This document shows positions 36,781-44,834 of a DNA stretch of 45,007 bases, piece after piece. Source of the stretch: Mucilaginibacter sp. L294 (GTDB lineage Bacteria; Bacteroidota; Bacteroidia; Sphingobacteriales; Sphingobacteriaceae); NCBI RefSeq assembly GCF_001636615.1, contig NZ_LGEK01000036.1, forward strand, positions 1 through 45,007, given 5' to 3'. The notes under the pieces are model-generated. The model saw nothing but the letters and a program-made list of their open reading frames with translations. It did not search any database and was not told the origin of the DNA. The position numbers and the translations under genes are program-made. Numbering within the stretch: position 1 is the stretch's first letter; each line of letters begins with the position of its first letter.

Positions 36781-39186
36781 ATGCTTAAAACTTACTTAAA
36801 AATTGCTTTCCGTAACTTGGTTAAACACAGGTTTTACAGCGCTATCAATATTTTCGGCTTATCGTTAGGCATTGCCTGCAGTATTATCCTGTTTCAGTTT
36901 GTAACTTATCACTTAAGCTTTGATACTTACCATCGCAATGCGAAACAGATATACCGTGTGGTTGATGAAATGCATATCCCTGATGGCACTATCAGTTATG
37001 AAAAAGGGGCACCTATGGTGCTGGCCAATACAGTAAAAGCCCAGGTGCCGCAGGTGAAAAATGTGGCGATGCTTTTGGGCGACAAATCATACAGTATTGC
37101 GGTAAACAGCAACACAGCCAACCCTAAATTATTTGCCGAACACGAAAATATTGCCCTCGCCGATAAACATTGGTTTGAATTATTTGATTACACCTGGGAA
37201 CAGGGCGATAATGCCAGTGCCCTGAACGAACCGAATACCGCTGTAATTACCAGTAACCTTGCCCAAAAATATTTTGGTAGTACCAATGTTATAGGCAAAA
37301 CACTGCTTGTAGACAATCACCTGTCCGTTAAAATTACAGGAGTACTCGCCAAAAACAAGCCCACAACCGATTTCAAGGCCGATATGTTTATCTCTTTGGC
37401 ATCCTTTGAGCAGTTAAACCCCGATTTTGCTAAACAAATGCGTAACGATTGGTATTTTATCAACTCGCATACCAATATCTTTTTCCAGCTGAATGATAAT
37501 GCATCGACCAAAACCATAGAAAACGCCATGAGCGGCATGATCAAAAAAGCCCTGGGTAACGATGGCAGCTGGTACCATTATAAATTATTGCCCTTAAGCG
37601 AATTGCATTTTGATGCCCGTTATGCCGGGGTGATACAACGCCCGCTACTGGTAATTTTAAGTTTAACGGGGTTGCTTTTAATTGTAATTGCCTGTGTGAA
37701 TTTTATAAACATGGCAACCGCGCAAAGTACAAAACGCGCCAAAGAAATTGGCACGCGTAAGGTTTTAGGCAGTACACCCGCAGGTATCTTTAACCAGTTT
37801 ATTACCGAAACTGGGTTAATAGCCTTTATTGCTATTGTTTTATCCCTTTTATGGGTCACCCTGTTTTTGCCGGTGTTAAATAGCTGGCTTGGCACCAACT
37901 TAACCTATGGTATGCTTAGCGTTTGGCAATTACCGTTATACTTACTTGCTGTGTTTATTGTTGTGGTTTTATCGGCCGGTTTTTATCCCGCTATTATTCT
38001 AAGCAGGTTTAAACCTATTGATGCGTTAAAAAGTCAGCTAACATCGGGCACAAAAAGCTCACAGCTTACCCGGAAGGGGCTGATAGTAGCCCAGAATATT
38101 ATTGCGCAGGTGCTTATTATTTGTACGGTACTGATAACGCTGCAAACTAAATTCCTTAAAACCGCCGATACCGGTTTTGATAAAAACGCGGTAGTTATGG
38201 TACCTATACCCGATAAAGCGAAGTCCAAAACAGATTACATGCGTAACTTAATGCTTAGTAAGCCCGGGGTAAAAAGCGTATCCTATTGCTATGAGGCAGC
38301 CATGGGGGCATCGCAAAAGGGCGGCAGTATAAAATATGATACCCGCGATTGGGAAAAATACACCGTATTTACTGTTATTGGAGATGCTAACTACGTTAAA
38401 ACCTTCGGCCTTAAAATAATTGCGGGTAAAAACTACGCCGAAAACGATAGCACCAAACAATTCTTAGTGAATGAAAAGCTGGTTAAAATGCTGGGGGCAA
38501 AAGACCCGAATGATGTTATTGGCCGCAAATTCACCTCGGGCGATCTTAACAATTCTGAAGGCACAATAGTAGGGGTAGTGAAAGATTTCCATTCAAAATC
38601 GTTATACAACGCTATGGAGCCACAGCTGATCAGCACCGGGAGGGAGTATTACCGGTATGCGGCTGTAAAGTTATCCGGAAAAAACTTGTCGGCAGGTATC
38701 GATCAGGTTCGCGATTCATGGAAAGCCGTGTATCCCGAATATGCTTTTGAATACCGCTTTTTAGATGAACAGGTGGCCGGCTTCTATAAAAAAGAGGAGT
38801 TGCTTAATAAACTGGTTACGGCAAGTGCAGGCGTAGCTATATTAATAAGCTGCCTTGGTTTATTAGGCTTAATATCATTAATTACCACCCAGCGTACAAA
38901 AGAAATAGGCATCCGCAAGGTATTGGGCGCATCAGTATCACAAATAACGGCCCTGCTGTCAAAAGATTTTCTGAAGCTGGTGATGCTGTCTTTAGTGATA
39001 GCTATACCGGCAGGATGGCTTATTATGCATGGCTGGCTGCAAAACTTTGCTTACCACATTAAAGTACCCGTTTGGGTGTTTATAGCAACCGCTGCGGTAT
39101 CTGTACTCATAGCTTTTATTGTTACCTGCGTGCAATCTGTAAAAGCCGCTGTGGTTAACCCGGTGAAGAGTTTAAGGAGCGAGTAA
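36781..39186 (+). CDS. P13: MacB/FtsX-type ABC permease, duplicate pair with P14
   Basis: 801 residues with the P1 layout (TM2 near 286-308), 191 bp after P12. Distinctive shared P13/P14 features are SAINIFGLSLGI in TM1, FDYxWEQGD in the first periplasmic domain, ACVNFINMATAQS after TM2, the coupling motif KEIGTRKVLGSTP (Thr where most have Val/Ile/Gly-type residues), LTRKGLIVAQNIIAQVLII as TM5, and a tail KAAVVNPVKSLRSE. The second periplasmic domain has a charged loop with KYDTRDWEKYTV. It is unlike the P2/P4-type members around the Trp loop. Confidence 0.95.
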   Translation: MLKTYLKIAFRNLVKHRFYSAINIFGLSLGIACSIILFQFVTYHLSFDTYHRNAKQIYRVVDEMHIPDGTISYEKGAPMVLANTVKAQVPQVKNVAMLLGDKSYSIAVNSNTANPKLFAEHENIALADKHWFELFDYTWEQGDNASALNEPNTAVITSNLAQKYFGSTNVIGKTLLVDNHLSVKITGVLAKNKPTTDFKADMFISLASFEQLNPDFAKQMRNDWYFINSHTNIFFQLNDNASTKTIENAMSGMIKKALGNDGSWYHYKLLPLSELHFDARYAGVIQRPLLVILSLTGLLLIVIACVNFINMATAQSTKRAKEIGTRKVLGSTPAGIFNQFITETGLIAFIAIVLSLLWVTLFLPVLNSWLGTNLTYGMLSVWQLPLYLLAVFIVVVLSAGFYPAIILSRFKPIDALKSQLTSGTKSSQLTRKGLIVAQNIIAQVLIICTVLITLQTKFLKTADTGFDKNAVVMVPIPDKAKSKTDYMRNLMLSKPGVKSVSYCYEAAMGASQKGGSIKYDTRDWEKYTVFTVIGDANYVKTFGLKIIAGKNYAENDSTKQFLVNEKLVKMLGAKDPNDVIGRKFTSGDLNNSEGTIVGVVKDFHSKSLYNAMEPQLISTGREYYRYAAVKLSGKNLSAGIDQVRDSWKAVYPEYAFEYRFLDEQVAGFYKKEELLNKLVTASAGVAILISCLGLLGLISLITTQRTKEIGIRKVLGASVSQITALLSKDFLKLVMLSLVIAIPAGWLIMHGWLQNFAYHIKVPVWVFIATAAVSVLIAFIVTCVQSVKAAVVNPVKSLRSE

Positions 39187-39199
39187 TTGGTTAACGAAT

Positions 39200-39264
39200 G
39201 TTAAATATATAAATTTAACATCAATAGTGCTGATATTGTAGTATCAAACAAAACCTATACTATC
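39200..39264 (+). promoter_or_regulatory. Leader of P14, copy of the P13 leader
   Basis: GTTAAAT-N6-ATTTAAC (39200-39219) is followed by CATCAATAGTGCTGATATTG and ATCAAACAAAACC, the same order and spacing as at 36717-36772. Conservation of the non-coding leader shows that the duplication unit included it. Confidence 0.65.
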
Positions 39265-41664
39265 ATGATCAAAACTTACTTTAAAATCGCCTTTCGTAAT
39301 CTGGTTAAACATAAGTTTTACAGTGCTATCAATATTTTCGGCTTATCGCTGGGCATTGGCTGTTGTATCATCCTTTTCCAGTTTATCAGCTACCATTTAA
39401 GTTTTGACAGGTATCACCATGATGCCAAACAGCTATACAGGATAGTTAATGAATTGCGCGTTGGCGATGGTAGTGTAGAGTATGTTCCCGGTAATTCAAT
39501 AGCGCTTGGTAACGCAGTAAAAGCCCGCATCCCTCAAATAAAGGAGGTTGGTATCATATCCAGGATCCTAAAACTTACAGTAGCCGTCCCGCAAACAGGT
39601 AATGTTAAGGATAAACTTTTTGCCGAGAATGAGACTGTGGCATTAACAAGCCCGTCGTTTTTCAGTTTGTTTGATTATGAATGGGAACAAGGTGATAAAA
39701 ATACAGCGCTCAATACTCCAAATACGGTTGTTTTAAGCCACAGCATCGCCCAAAAATACTTTGGCAGCCAGGATGTTGTAGGCCGTACCATCTTAACCGA
39801 TAGCAAAACACCCTTTAAAATAACAGGCATTGTAAAAGACCATCCCGCTAATACCGATATCAAGACGGATATTTTTCTATCCATACCATCCTTAAAAGAG
39901 ATTTACCCCCAAAACGCAGACAAATGGATCCGTGACTGGGGATGGGTAGATACAAGGAATAACGTTTATGTATCACTGGCTGAAGGCACCACGTCGGCAA
40001 CCATAAATGCCATGCTGAAGAAGATGGATAAAAACAGCCTCGGCCCCGAATACACATTCCTGGTACAACCATTGAGCGAGATCCACTTCGATATGCGCTA
40101 CAGGGGCGTTATACAAAAATCGCTGCTGGCAACGCTTGGCATTATAGGCGCTTTGCTCGCTATAATTGCCTGTGTTAACTTTATTAACATGGCCACGGCC
40201 CAAAGCTTTAAACGGGCAAAAGAAATTGGTACACGCAAGGTTTTGGGCAGCACACCGTCGGCCATATTTAAACAGTTTATTACCGAAACCTCCTGCATTG
40301 CTGTATTTGCCGCTTTACTGGCCGTTGGTTACGTTTTGCTGGTTTTGCCGGTATTAAACAACTGGCTGCAAACTCAGCTTAGTTTTAACTTTTTTACTGA
40401 TATAAAGCTGTCGGCGTTTTTAGTAATGCTGCTGGCCACCATCATTATTACCGCGGGTACTTATCCCGCGCTTATCCTAAGCCGGTTTAAACCGGTAAAC
40501 GCGTTAAAGAACCAGGTGAACAATAATTCTCAATCGGCTGGCCTTGCACGTAAAGGGCTTATTGTGTTTCAGAATGTGATAGCGCAGGTGCTGATTATCG
40601 GCACTATCCTCATCACCATGCAGGTAAAGTTCCTGAAATCGGCAAACCCCGGGTTTAATAAGGATGCCATAGTGGTGGTGCCTGTACCTGATAACGCCAA
40701 AACTAAAACCGATTTTCTGCGTAACCAGTTGCTTAGTCGCCCGGGTATTGAAAGCGTAACCTATTGCGACAGGCCCGCAGCATCGGCCCGTAATGACGGT
40801 GGTTCGGTAAAGTTTGATAACCGCGAATGGGAAAATTTTACGGGCTTCACTATTTTAGCAGATGCCGATTTTGCGAAAACTTTTGGGCTAAAAATTATTG
40901 CCGGGCGTAATATTGCAGAGAGCGATACCGCAAGCGAATACCTGGTTAACGAAACCATGGTAAAGCGTTTAGGGATTAAAGACCCGCAACAGATCATCGG
41001 GCATAAGTTTGTAGCGGGTGGCATTACCAATAACCCGGGCATTGTGGTAGGGGTGATGAAAGATTTTCATGCACAATCTATGTATGCCGCTATCCCGCCC
41101 GAATCAATTTCTGCTTTTCGCCACGAATACCGCTTTGCGGCAATAAAGATCAATGCCAACAATGTACAGGCTACGTTGGAAAATTTAAAACGCGATTGGC
41201 AGGCCATATACCCCGAAAATGTTTTTGAATACACGTTCCAGGATGAGCAGATAAATGATTTTTATCAGAAGGAAGAATTGCTGAACCGGGTGATCCGTTC
41301 CAGCGCTTCTGTAGCCATATTTATCAGCTGCCTTGGCCTGCTGGGCTTAATATCGCTGATAACCGCGCAGCGTACCAAAGAAATAGGCATCCGCAAGGTA
41401 CTGGGGGCATCGGTTGCGCAGATCATGGCACTCATCTCAAAAGACTTCCTGAAGCTGGTATTACTATCGGCTATAGTGGCCATACCGCTTGGCTGGTTGC
41501 TGATCCATACCTGGCTGCAAAACTTTGCCTACCATATACAGGTGCCAATTTGGGTGTTTGTAAGCACAGTAGCAATTTCCGTAGTGATAGCATTTGTTGT
41601 TACCTGCATACAATCTGTAAAAGCCGCTGTCGTTAATCCGGTAAAGAGTTTAAGGAGCGAGTAA
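39265..41664 (+). CDS. P14: MacB/FtsX-type ABC permease, duplicate pair with P13
   Basis: 799 residues with the P1 layout (TM2 near 285-307), 78 bp after P13 and clearly its closest relative: MIKTYFKIAFRNLVKHKFYSAI versus the P13 start, the same FDYEWEQGD, INMATAQSFKRAKEIGTRKVLGSTP and TAQRTKEIGIRKVLGAS. Differences concentrate in the first periplasmic domain (LKLTVAVPQTGNVK against the P13 segment) and the loop RNDGGSVKFDNREW. The tail is KAAVVNPVKSLRSE. Repeat R2 begins 7 bp after its stop, the same offset as R1 after P12. Confidence 0.95.
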   Translation: MIKTYFKIAFRNLVKHKFYSAINIFGLSLGIGCCIILFQFISYHLSFDRYHHDAKQLYRIVNELRVGDGSVEYVPGNSIALGNAVKARIPQIKEVGIISRILKLTVAVPQTGNVKDKLFAENETVALTSPSFFSLFDYEWEQGDKNTALNTPNTVVLSHSIAQKYFGSQDVVGRTILTDSKTPFKITGIVKDHPANTDIKTDIFLSIPSLKEIYPQNADKWIRDWGWVDTRNNVYVSLAEGTTSATINAMLKKMDKNSLGPEYTFLVQPLSEIHFDMRYRGVIQKSLLATLGIIGALLAIIACVNFINMATAQSFKRAKEIGTRKVLGSTPSAIFKQFITETSCIAVFAALLAVGYVLLVLPVLNNWLQTQLSFNFFTDIKLSAFLVMLLATIIITAGTYPALILSRFKPVNALKNQVNNNSQSAGLARKGLIVFQNVIAQVLIIGTILITMQVKFLKSANPGFNKDAIVVVPVPDNAKTKTDFLRNQLLSRPGIESVTYCDRPAASARNDGGSVKFDNREWENFTGFTILADADFAKTFGLKIIAGRNIAESDTASEYLVNETMVKRLGIKDPQQIIGHKFVAGGITNNPGIVVGVMKDFHAQSMYAAIPPESISAFRHEYRFAAIKINANNVQATLENLKRDWQAIYPENVFEYTFQDEQINDFYQKEELLNRVIRSSASVAIFISCLGLLGLISLITAQRTKEIGIRKVLGASVAQIMALISKDFLKLVLLSAIVAIPLGWLLIHTWLQNFAYHIQVPIWVFVSTVAISVVIAFVVTCIQSVKAAVVNPVKSLRSE

Positions 41665-41671
41665 TACCCAC

Positions 41672-41767
41672 CTTGTCATCCTGAACGTTTGAAGGATCTA
41701 TTAGTGAACTGTGCATCAACGACATGCATGGTGGCAATTAGATGCTTCGCTACGCTCAACATGACAA
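41672..41767. repeat. Palindromic repeat R2 (TGTCATCCTGA family)
   Basis: A 96-bp imperfect palindrome, CTTGTCATCCTGAACG to CGCTCAACATGACAA, very similar to R1 over its full length and in the same orientation. With R1 it brackets the P13-P14 pair. It lies between the P14 stop and upstream element copy C. Confidence 0.88.
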
Positions 41768-41781
41768 ATATGTTTAAACCC

Positions 41782-41816
41782 TGTATCGCCCCCGAACAGG
41801 CATTGTTACGCATGCG
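41782..41816 (+). promoter_or_regulatory. Upstream activator-type element, copy C
   Basis: TGTATC (41782-41787), CCGAACA (41792-41798), a 5-nt gap, TGTTACG (41804-41810) and GCATGCG (to 41816). It matches copies A and B in order and spacing, but with GCCC in place of ATAA in the middle. The distance from TGTATC to the -24 GG is 92 bp. Confidence 0.68.
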
Positions 41817-41872
41817 AACACTTATTGAAAAATAATCTATATAATTTAGTGATTATCAATTAATTAAATGTT

Positions 41873-41888
41873 TGGCATGTAAGTTGAA
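41873..41888 (+). promoter_or_regulatory. Sigma-54-like promoter, copy C (before P15)
   Basis: TGGCAT (41873-41878), then N5 and TTGA at the -12 position, the best -12 match of the three copies (consensus TTGC). A start point near 41898 would leave about 19 nt before the P15 ATG, similar to copy A. Confidence 0.65.
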
Positions 41889-41916
41889 ATAAGCTTCCTG
41901 ATATCAACTTACCCTC

Positions 41917-44316
41917 ATGATAAAGAACTACTTTAAAATTGCATGGCGTAATATTACGGGCAACAAACTTTTTGCTACGCTTAATATTGCCGGGTTGGCT
42001 ATAGGTATGTGTGTTTGCATTACGCTATTTGCCTCCATTTCGTACGAGTTGAGTTTTGACCGCATGTACAAAAACTCAAAAAACATGTACCGGGTTAACA
42101 TGCAAACCGGCGAACAATACAACTACAAGGTATGGGCACAGGTACCAAACTCGGTAGGGCCGGCACTTGTTCAAAGTATCCCGCAGGTAAAAGCCGCTAC
42201 ACGGCTTATTAAACACGATTTCGGGGCCAAAGTATCCATCAAAACAGACGATAAGAACTTTACTGAAACCGGGTTGTATATGGCCGATTCGACCGTTTTC
42301 GGTATGTTTGATATCAATTTTATTGAAGGAAACGCGCGTACCGCCTTTTCGCAGCCAAAGTCTGTTGTGCTTTCACGCGCGGCAAAAGAAAGATTGTACG
42401 GTAAGGGATCTGCTTTAGGGAAGATCATTTATGTAAACAACAGCGATACCCTGCATGTTGCAGGCGTTTATAACAACCTGCCCGCTAACAGCACCATCGA
42501 TTGCGATATGATCTATAACATTATGGATAGTTGGGCAGGCCAAAATGTTTACTGGAGCAACGCGAGTTATGAAACCTACTGCCTGCTGCAGCCCGGCGCA
42601 AATATGGCACAGGTACAGGCACAGGCCACAGCGCTTATTGACAAGAATATTAAGAAAGGAAATAAATTTTTTACCAATTTCATATTCCAGCCGCTTGCGG
42701 ATATTCACCTGTATTCTGCCGACATCCGGGAAGGTTACTCGTCTAAAATAGGGAGCATCAGCACGGTTAAGGCATTAACATTTTTATCGTTGCTGGTGTT
42801 GATCATCGCCTGTATAAATTATATGAACCTTGCTACCGCCCGTTCGCAAAAACGTGCTAAAAGTGTGGGGGTTAATAAGGTATTAGGGGCAAACAGCAGC
42901 AACTTGCTTGCGCTTTTTTATACCGAAACAGCATTGCTATCATTTATTGCCATTGTTATTGGTTACGCGCTTGCCTTTACCGCGCAGCCGTTATTTCAAA
43001 ATATTACAGGTATCGAGTTAAAACCTGAGGCCTTTTTTGCCGCGCCTATCTTATTGAGCTTGTTATCAACGTGGCTTTTTGTAACCATAATAGCCGGTAG
43101 CTATCCGGCGTTTTCTATGTCGCGTATTTCGCCGCTGGTGTTGATGAACAAACTGAAATTAAAACACTCCGTTGCCGACTTTATCCGCCGTTCACTGGTG
43201 GTATTTCAGTTCGCATCCTCCATCATCCTTATTATTGCTGTTACGGTTATCCTGCAACAGATCCATTACATCAGGAACAAGGATTTGGGGTACAACCCTA
43301 ACGGCATCGTTTCGGTTAATATTAAAGCGGCGCAAAGCAAACAGGAGGTATCCGCTTTTATGAACGATCTGCGCGGCATGGCCGGCGTAGAAAGCTTTTC
43401 GGCCGTGCAATCCATCCCCGGTGATGTAGAGAGTGGCCGGAGCATCAGGAAATCGTCAACAGATAAAGATGGTATGCCCGTGAAAACCTGCCATACCGAT
43501 GGCTCCATTGTTAAAACCATGCGTTTAACGTTGTTGGCCGGTAGCTCGTTACCACAAACTTTGGCCGAAGGCGATACAAGCTGCTACGTGCTGTTAAACG
43601 AAGCATCTGCTAAATACCTTGGCTTTAAATCGCCGCAGGATGCTGTTGGGAGATATATTGAAAGCGAAATGTCCGACAGGTCTATCGTTAGCGGTGTGGT
43701 TAAAGATTTCAACTACCAGTCGCTTAAAAGCGAAATAGGGGGCTACGTGTATTACAGTATGAATAAAGCACCTGAAGGCTTGCGTACTTTATTGATCCGT
43801 TATAATGCTAAGGACCTGCCCCGCTTTATGGAGCAGGTGCAAAAGGCCTTTAAGGCCGATATGCCTAACGCGAGTTTTGATTATGAGTTTCTGGATAGCC
43901 ATGTGCAGAATTTATACGCGTCTGAACAGCACATGGCCAGTACTGCCACTGTATTCTCGCTGCTGGCTATCTTTGTAGCCTGCCTGGGTTTATTTGGCCT
44001 GGCAGCCTTTATTGCCGAACAACGCACCAAGGAGATAGGCATCCGTAAAGTGCTTGGCGCAAGTGTAGGCGGCATCACCAAATTATTAACCGGCGATTTT
44101 CTTAAACTGGTGATCATCTCTATCATTATAGCCTCGCCAATAGCCTGGTATATGATGAATAAGTGGCTCATGGGCTTCAGCTACCGTATAAATGTGAACG
44201 TATGGGCCTTTGTAATTGCTGGCCTTACAGCAGTTGTATTTGCGTTGTTAACCATCAGCTCGCATGCTATAAAAGCATCAGTGGCCAACCCGGTGAAAAG
44301 CTTGCGAAGCGAGTAG
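41917..44316 (+). CDS. P15: divergent MacB/FtsX-type ABC permease, separate unit
   Basis: 799 residues with the P1 layout (TM2 near 284-307), 252 bp after P14 and with its own promoter-like region. Its first coupling motif is KSVGVNKVLGAN: the conserved Glu is replaced by Ser and the conserved Arg by Asn, the strongest deviation among all thirty coupling motifs. The second motif is the standard KEIGIRKVLGAS. The first periplasmic domain reads KERLYGKGSALGKII in place of KKYFGxxDPxGK. The second domain has paired Cys residues (VKTCHTDG and DTSCYVL) rarely seen in its neighbours. The tail is KASVANPVKSLRSE. The reading frame is intact throughout. Confidence 0.94.
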   Translation: MIKNYFKIAWRNITGNKLFATLNIAGLAIGMCVCITLFASISYELSFDRMYKNSKNMYRVNMQTGEQYNYKVWAQVPNSVGPALVQSIPQVKAATRLIKHDFGAKVSIKTDDKNFTETGLYMADSTVFGMFDINFIEGNARTAFSQPKSVVLSRAAKERLYGKGSALGKIIYVNNSDTLHVAGVYNNLPANSTIDCDMIYNIMDSWAGQNVYWSNASYETYCLLQPGANMAQVQAQATALIDKNIKKGNKFFTNFIFQPLADIHLYSADIREGYSSKIGSISTVKALTFLSLLVLIIACINYMNLATARSQKRAKSVGVNKVLGANSSNLLALFYTETALLSFIAIVIGYALAFTAQPLFQNITGIELKPEAFFAAPILLSLLSTWLFVTIIAGSYPAFSMSRISPLVLMNKLKLKHSVADFIRRSLVVFQFASSIILIIAVTVILQQIHYIRNKDLGYNPNGIVSVNIKAAQSKQEVSAFMNDLRGMAGVESFSAVQSIPGDVESGRSIRKSSTDKDGMPVKTCHTDGSIVKTMRLTLLAGSSLPQTLAEGDTSCYVLLNEASAKYLGFKSPQDAVGRYIESEMSDRSIVSGVVKDFNYQSLKSEIGGYVYYSMNKAPEGLRTLLIRYNAKDLPRFMEQVQKAFKADMPNASFDYEFLDSHVQNLYASEQHMASTATVFSLLAIFVACLGLFGLAAFIAEQRTKEIGIRKVLGASVGGITKLLTGDFLKLVIISIIIASPIAWYMMNKWLMGFSYRINVNVWAFVIAGLTAVVFALLTISSHAIKASVANPVKSLRSE

Positions 44317-44331
44317 GTAGGTTATTCCGAT

Positions 44332-44369
44332 TTGTCATCCTGAGCGATAGCGAAGGATCTATTAACGAA
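44332..44369. repeat. Palindromic repeat R3, left half only
   Basis: TTGTCATCCTGAGCGATAGC followed by GAAGGATCTATTAACGAA matches the left half of R4. The right arm (AGATGCTTC...GCATGACAA) is missing and a different palindrome starts 14 bp downstream. It begins 15 bp after the P15 stop. Confidence 0.8.
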
Positions 44370-44383
44370 TTTGTTTGCCACCT

Positions 44384-44513
44384 TGTCATTTCGAACGAAC
44401 ACGGGCTGACGGTGAATGGGCGTGAGGAGAAATCTTTTACATTGTGCATCCTAATATGCAAATCCACTTGTCTATTGTAAAAGATTTCTCCTCGTACCTC
44501 GTTCGAAATGACA
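44384..44513. repeat. Second palindromic repeat family (TGTCATTTCGAACGA)
   Basis: Outer arms TGTCATTTCGAACGA (from 44384) and TCGTTCGAAATGACA (to 44513) enclose an inner perfect 18-bp stem, GAGGAGAAATCTTTTACA (44424-44441) with its inverse at 44476-44493, around a 34-nt loop. It is unrelated in sequence to R1-R5 beyond the TGTCAT ends and appears to lie inside or beside the truncated R3. In RNA it would make a long strong hairpin after P15 and could end the array transcript. Confidence 0.82.
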
Positions 44514-44537
44514 TTGGTTATATGAAAATTTCCATTT

Positions 44538-44632
44538 TGTCATCCTGAGCGATAGCGAAGGAGCTATTAACGAACTGTGCTTCACGGATATGCATCTCGG
44601 CAATTAGATGCTTCACTATGTTCAGCATGACA
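44538..44632. repeat. Palindromic repeat R4 (TGTCATCCTGA family)
   Basis: A full-length 95-bp copy, TTGTCATCCTGAGCG to TTCAGCATGACA, with internal GAGCTATTAACGAACTGTGC and ATTAGATGCTTCACTA blocks. Same orientation as R1 and R2. Confidence 0.86.
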
Positions 44633-44834
44633 GGGGGGCGCTGCAAACAAGCTGTTCCATTATGAACAAAACGGAACAAAATGGAACCGGGTGTAAAATA
44701 CTTTATTTACTGAATATCAGTTATTTAATAAAAAATAATGTATTGTATTCCAATAAAATATAAGTTCGTTCAGGGGCGTTTCAGGCCGTTTCAGGGCCAA
44801 AAAAAGGCGAAAAATTGTCGTTAAAAAATTAATT
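44633..44834. other. AT-rich intergenic stretch, no gene recognised
   Basis: About 200 bp with no supported gene. It contains an inverted repeat TGTTC-N6-GAACA (about 44652-44667), the similar string CGGAACAAAATGGAACCG just after it, and three near-direct repeats of CGTTTCAGG (44767-44798). Two tiny open frames (33 and 28 codons) overlap here but have no support. Confidence 0.5.

Noticed and set aside
44163..44480. 105-codon plus-strand open frame overlapping the end of P15
   Set aside because: It overlaps P15 in another frame and runs into the palindromic repeats R3 and its neighbour; no recognisable protein features.
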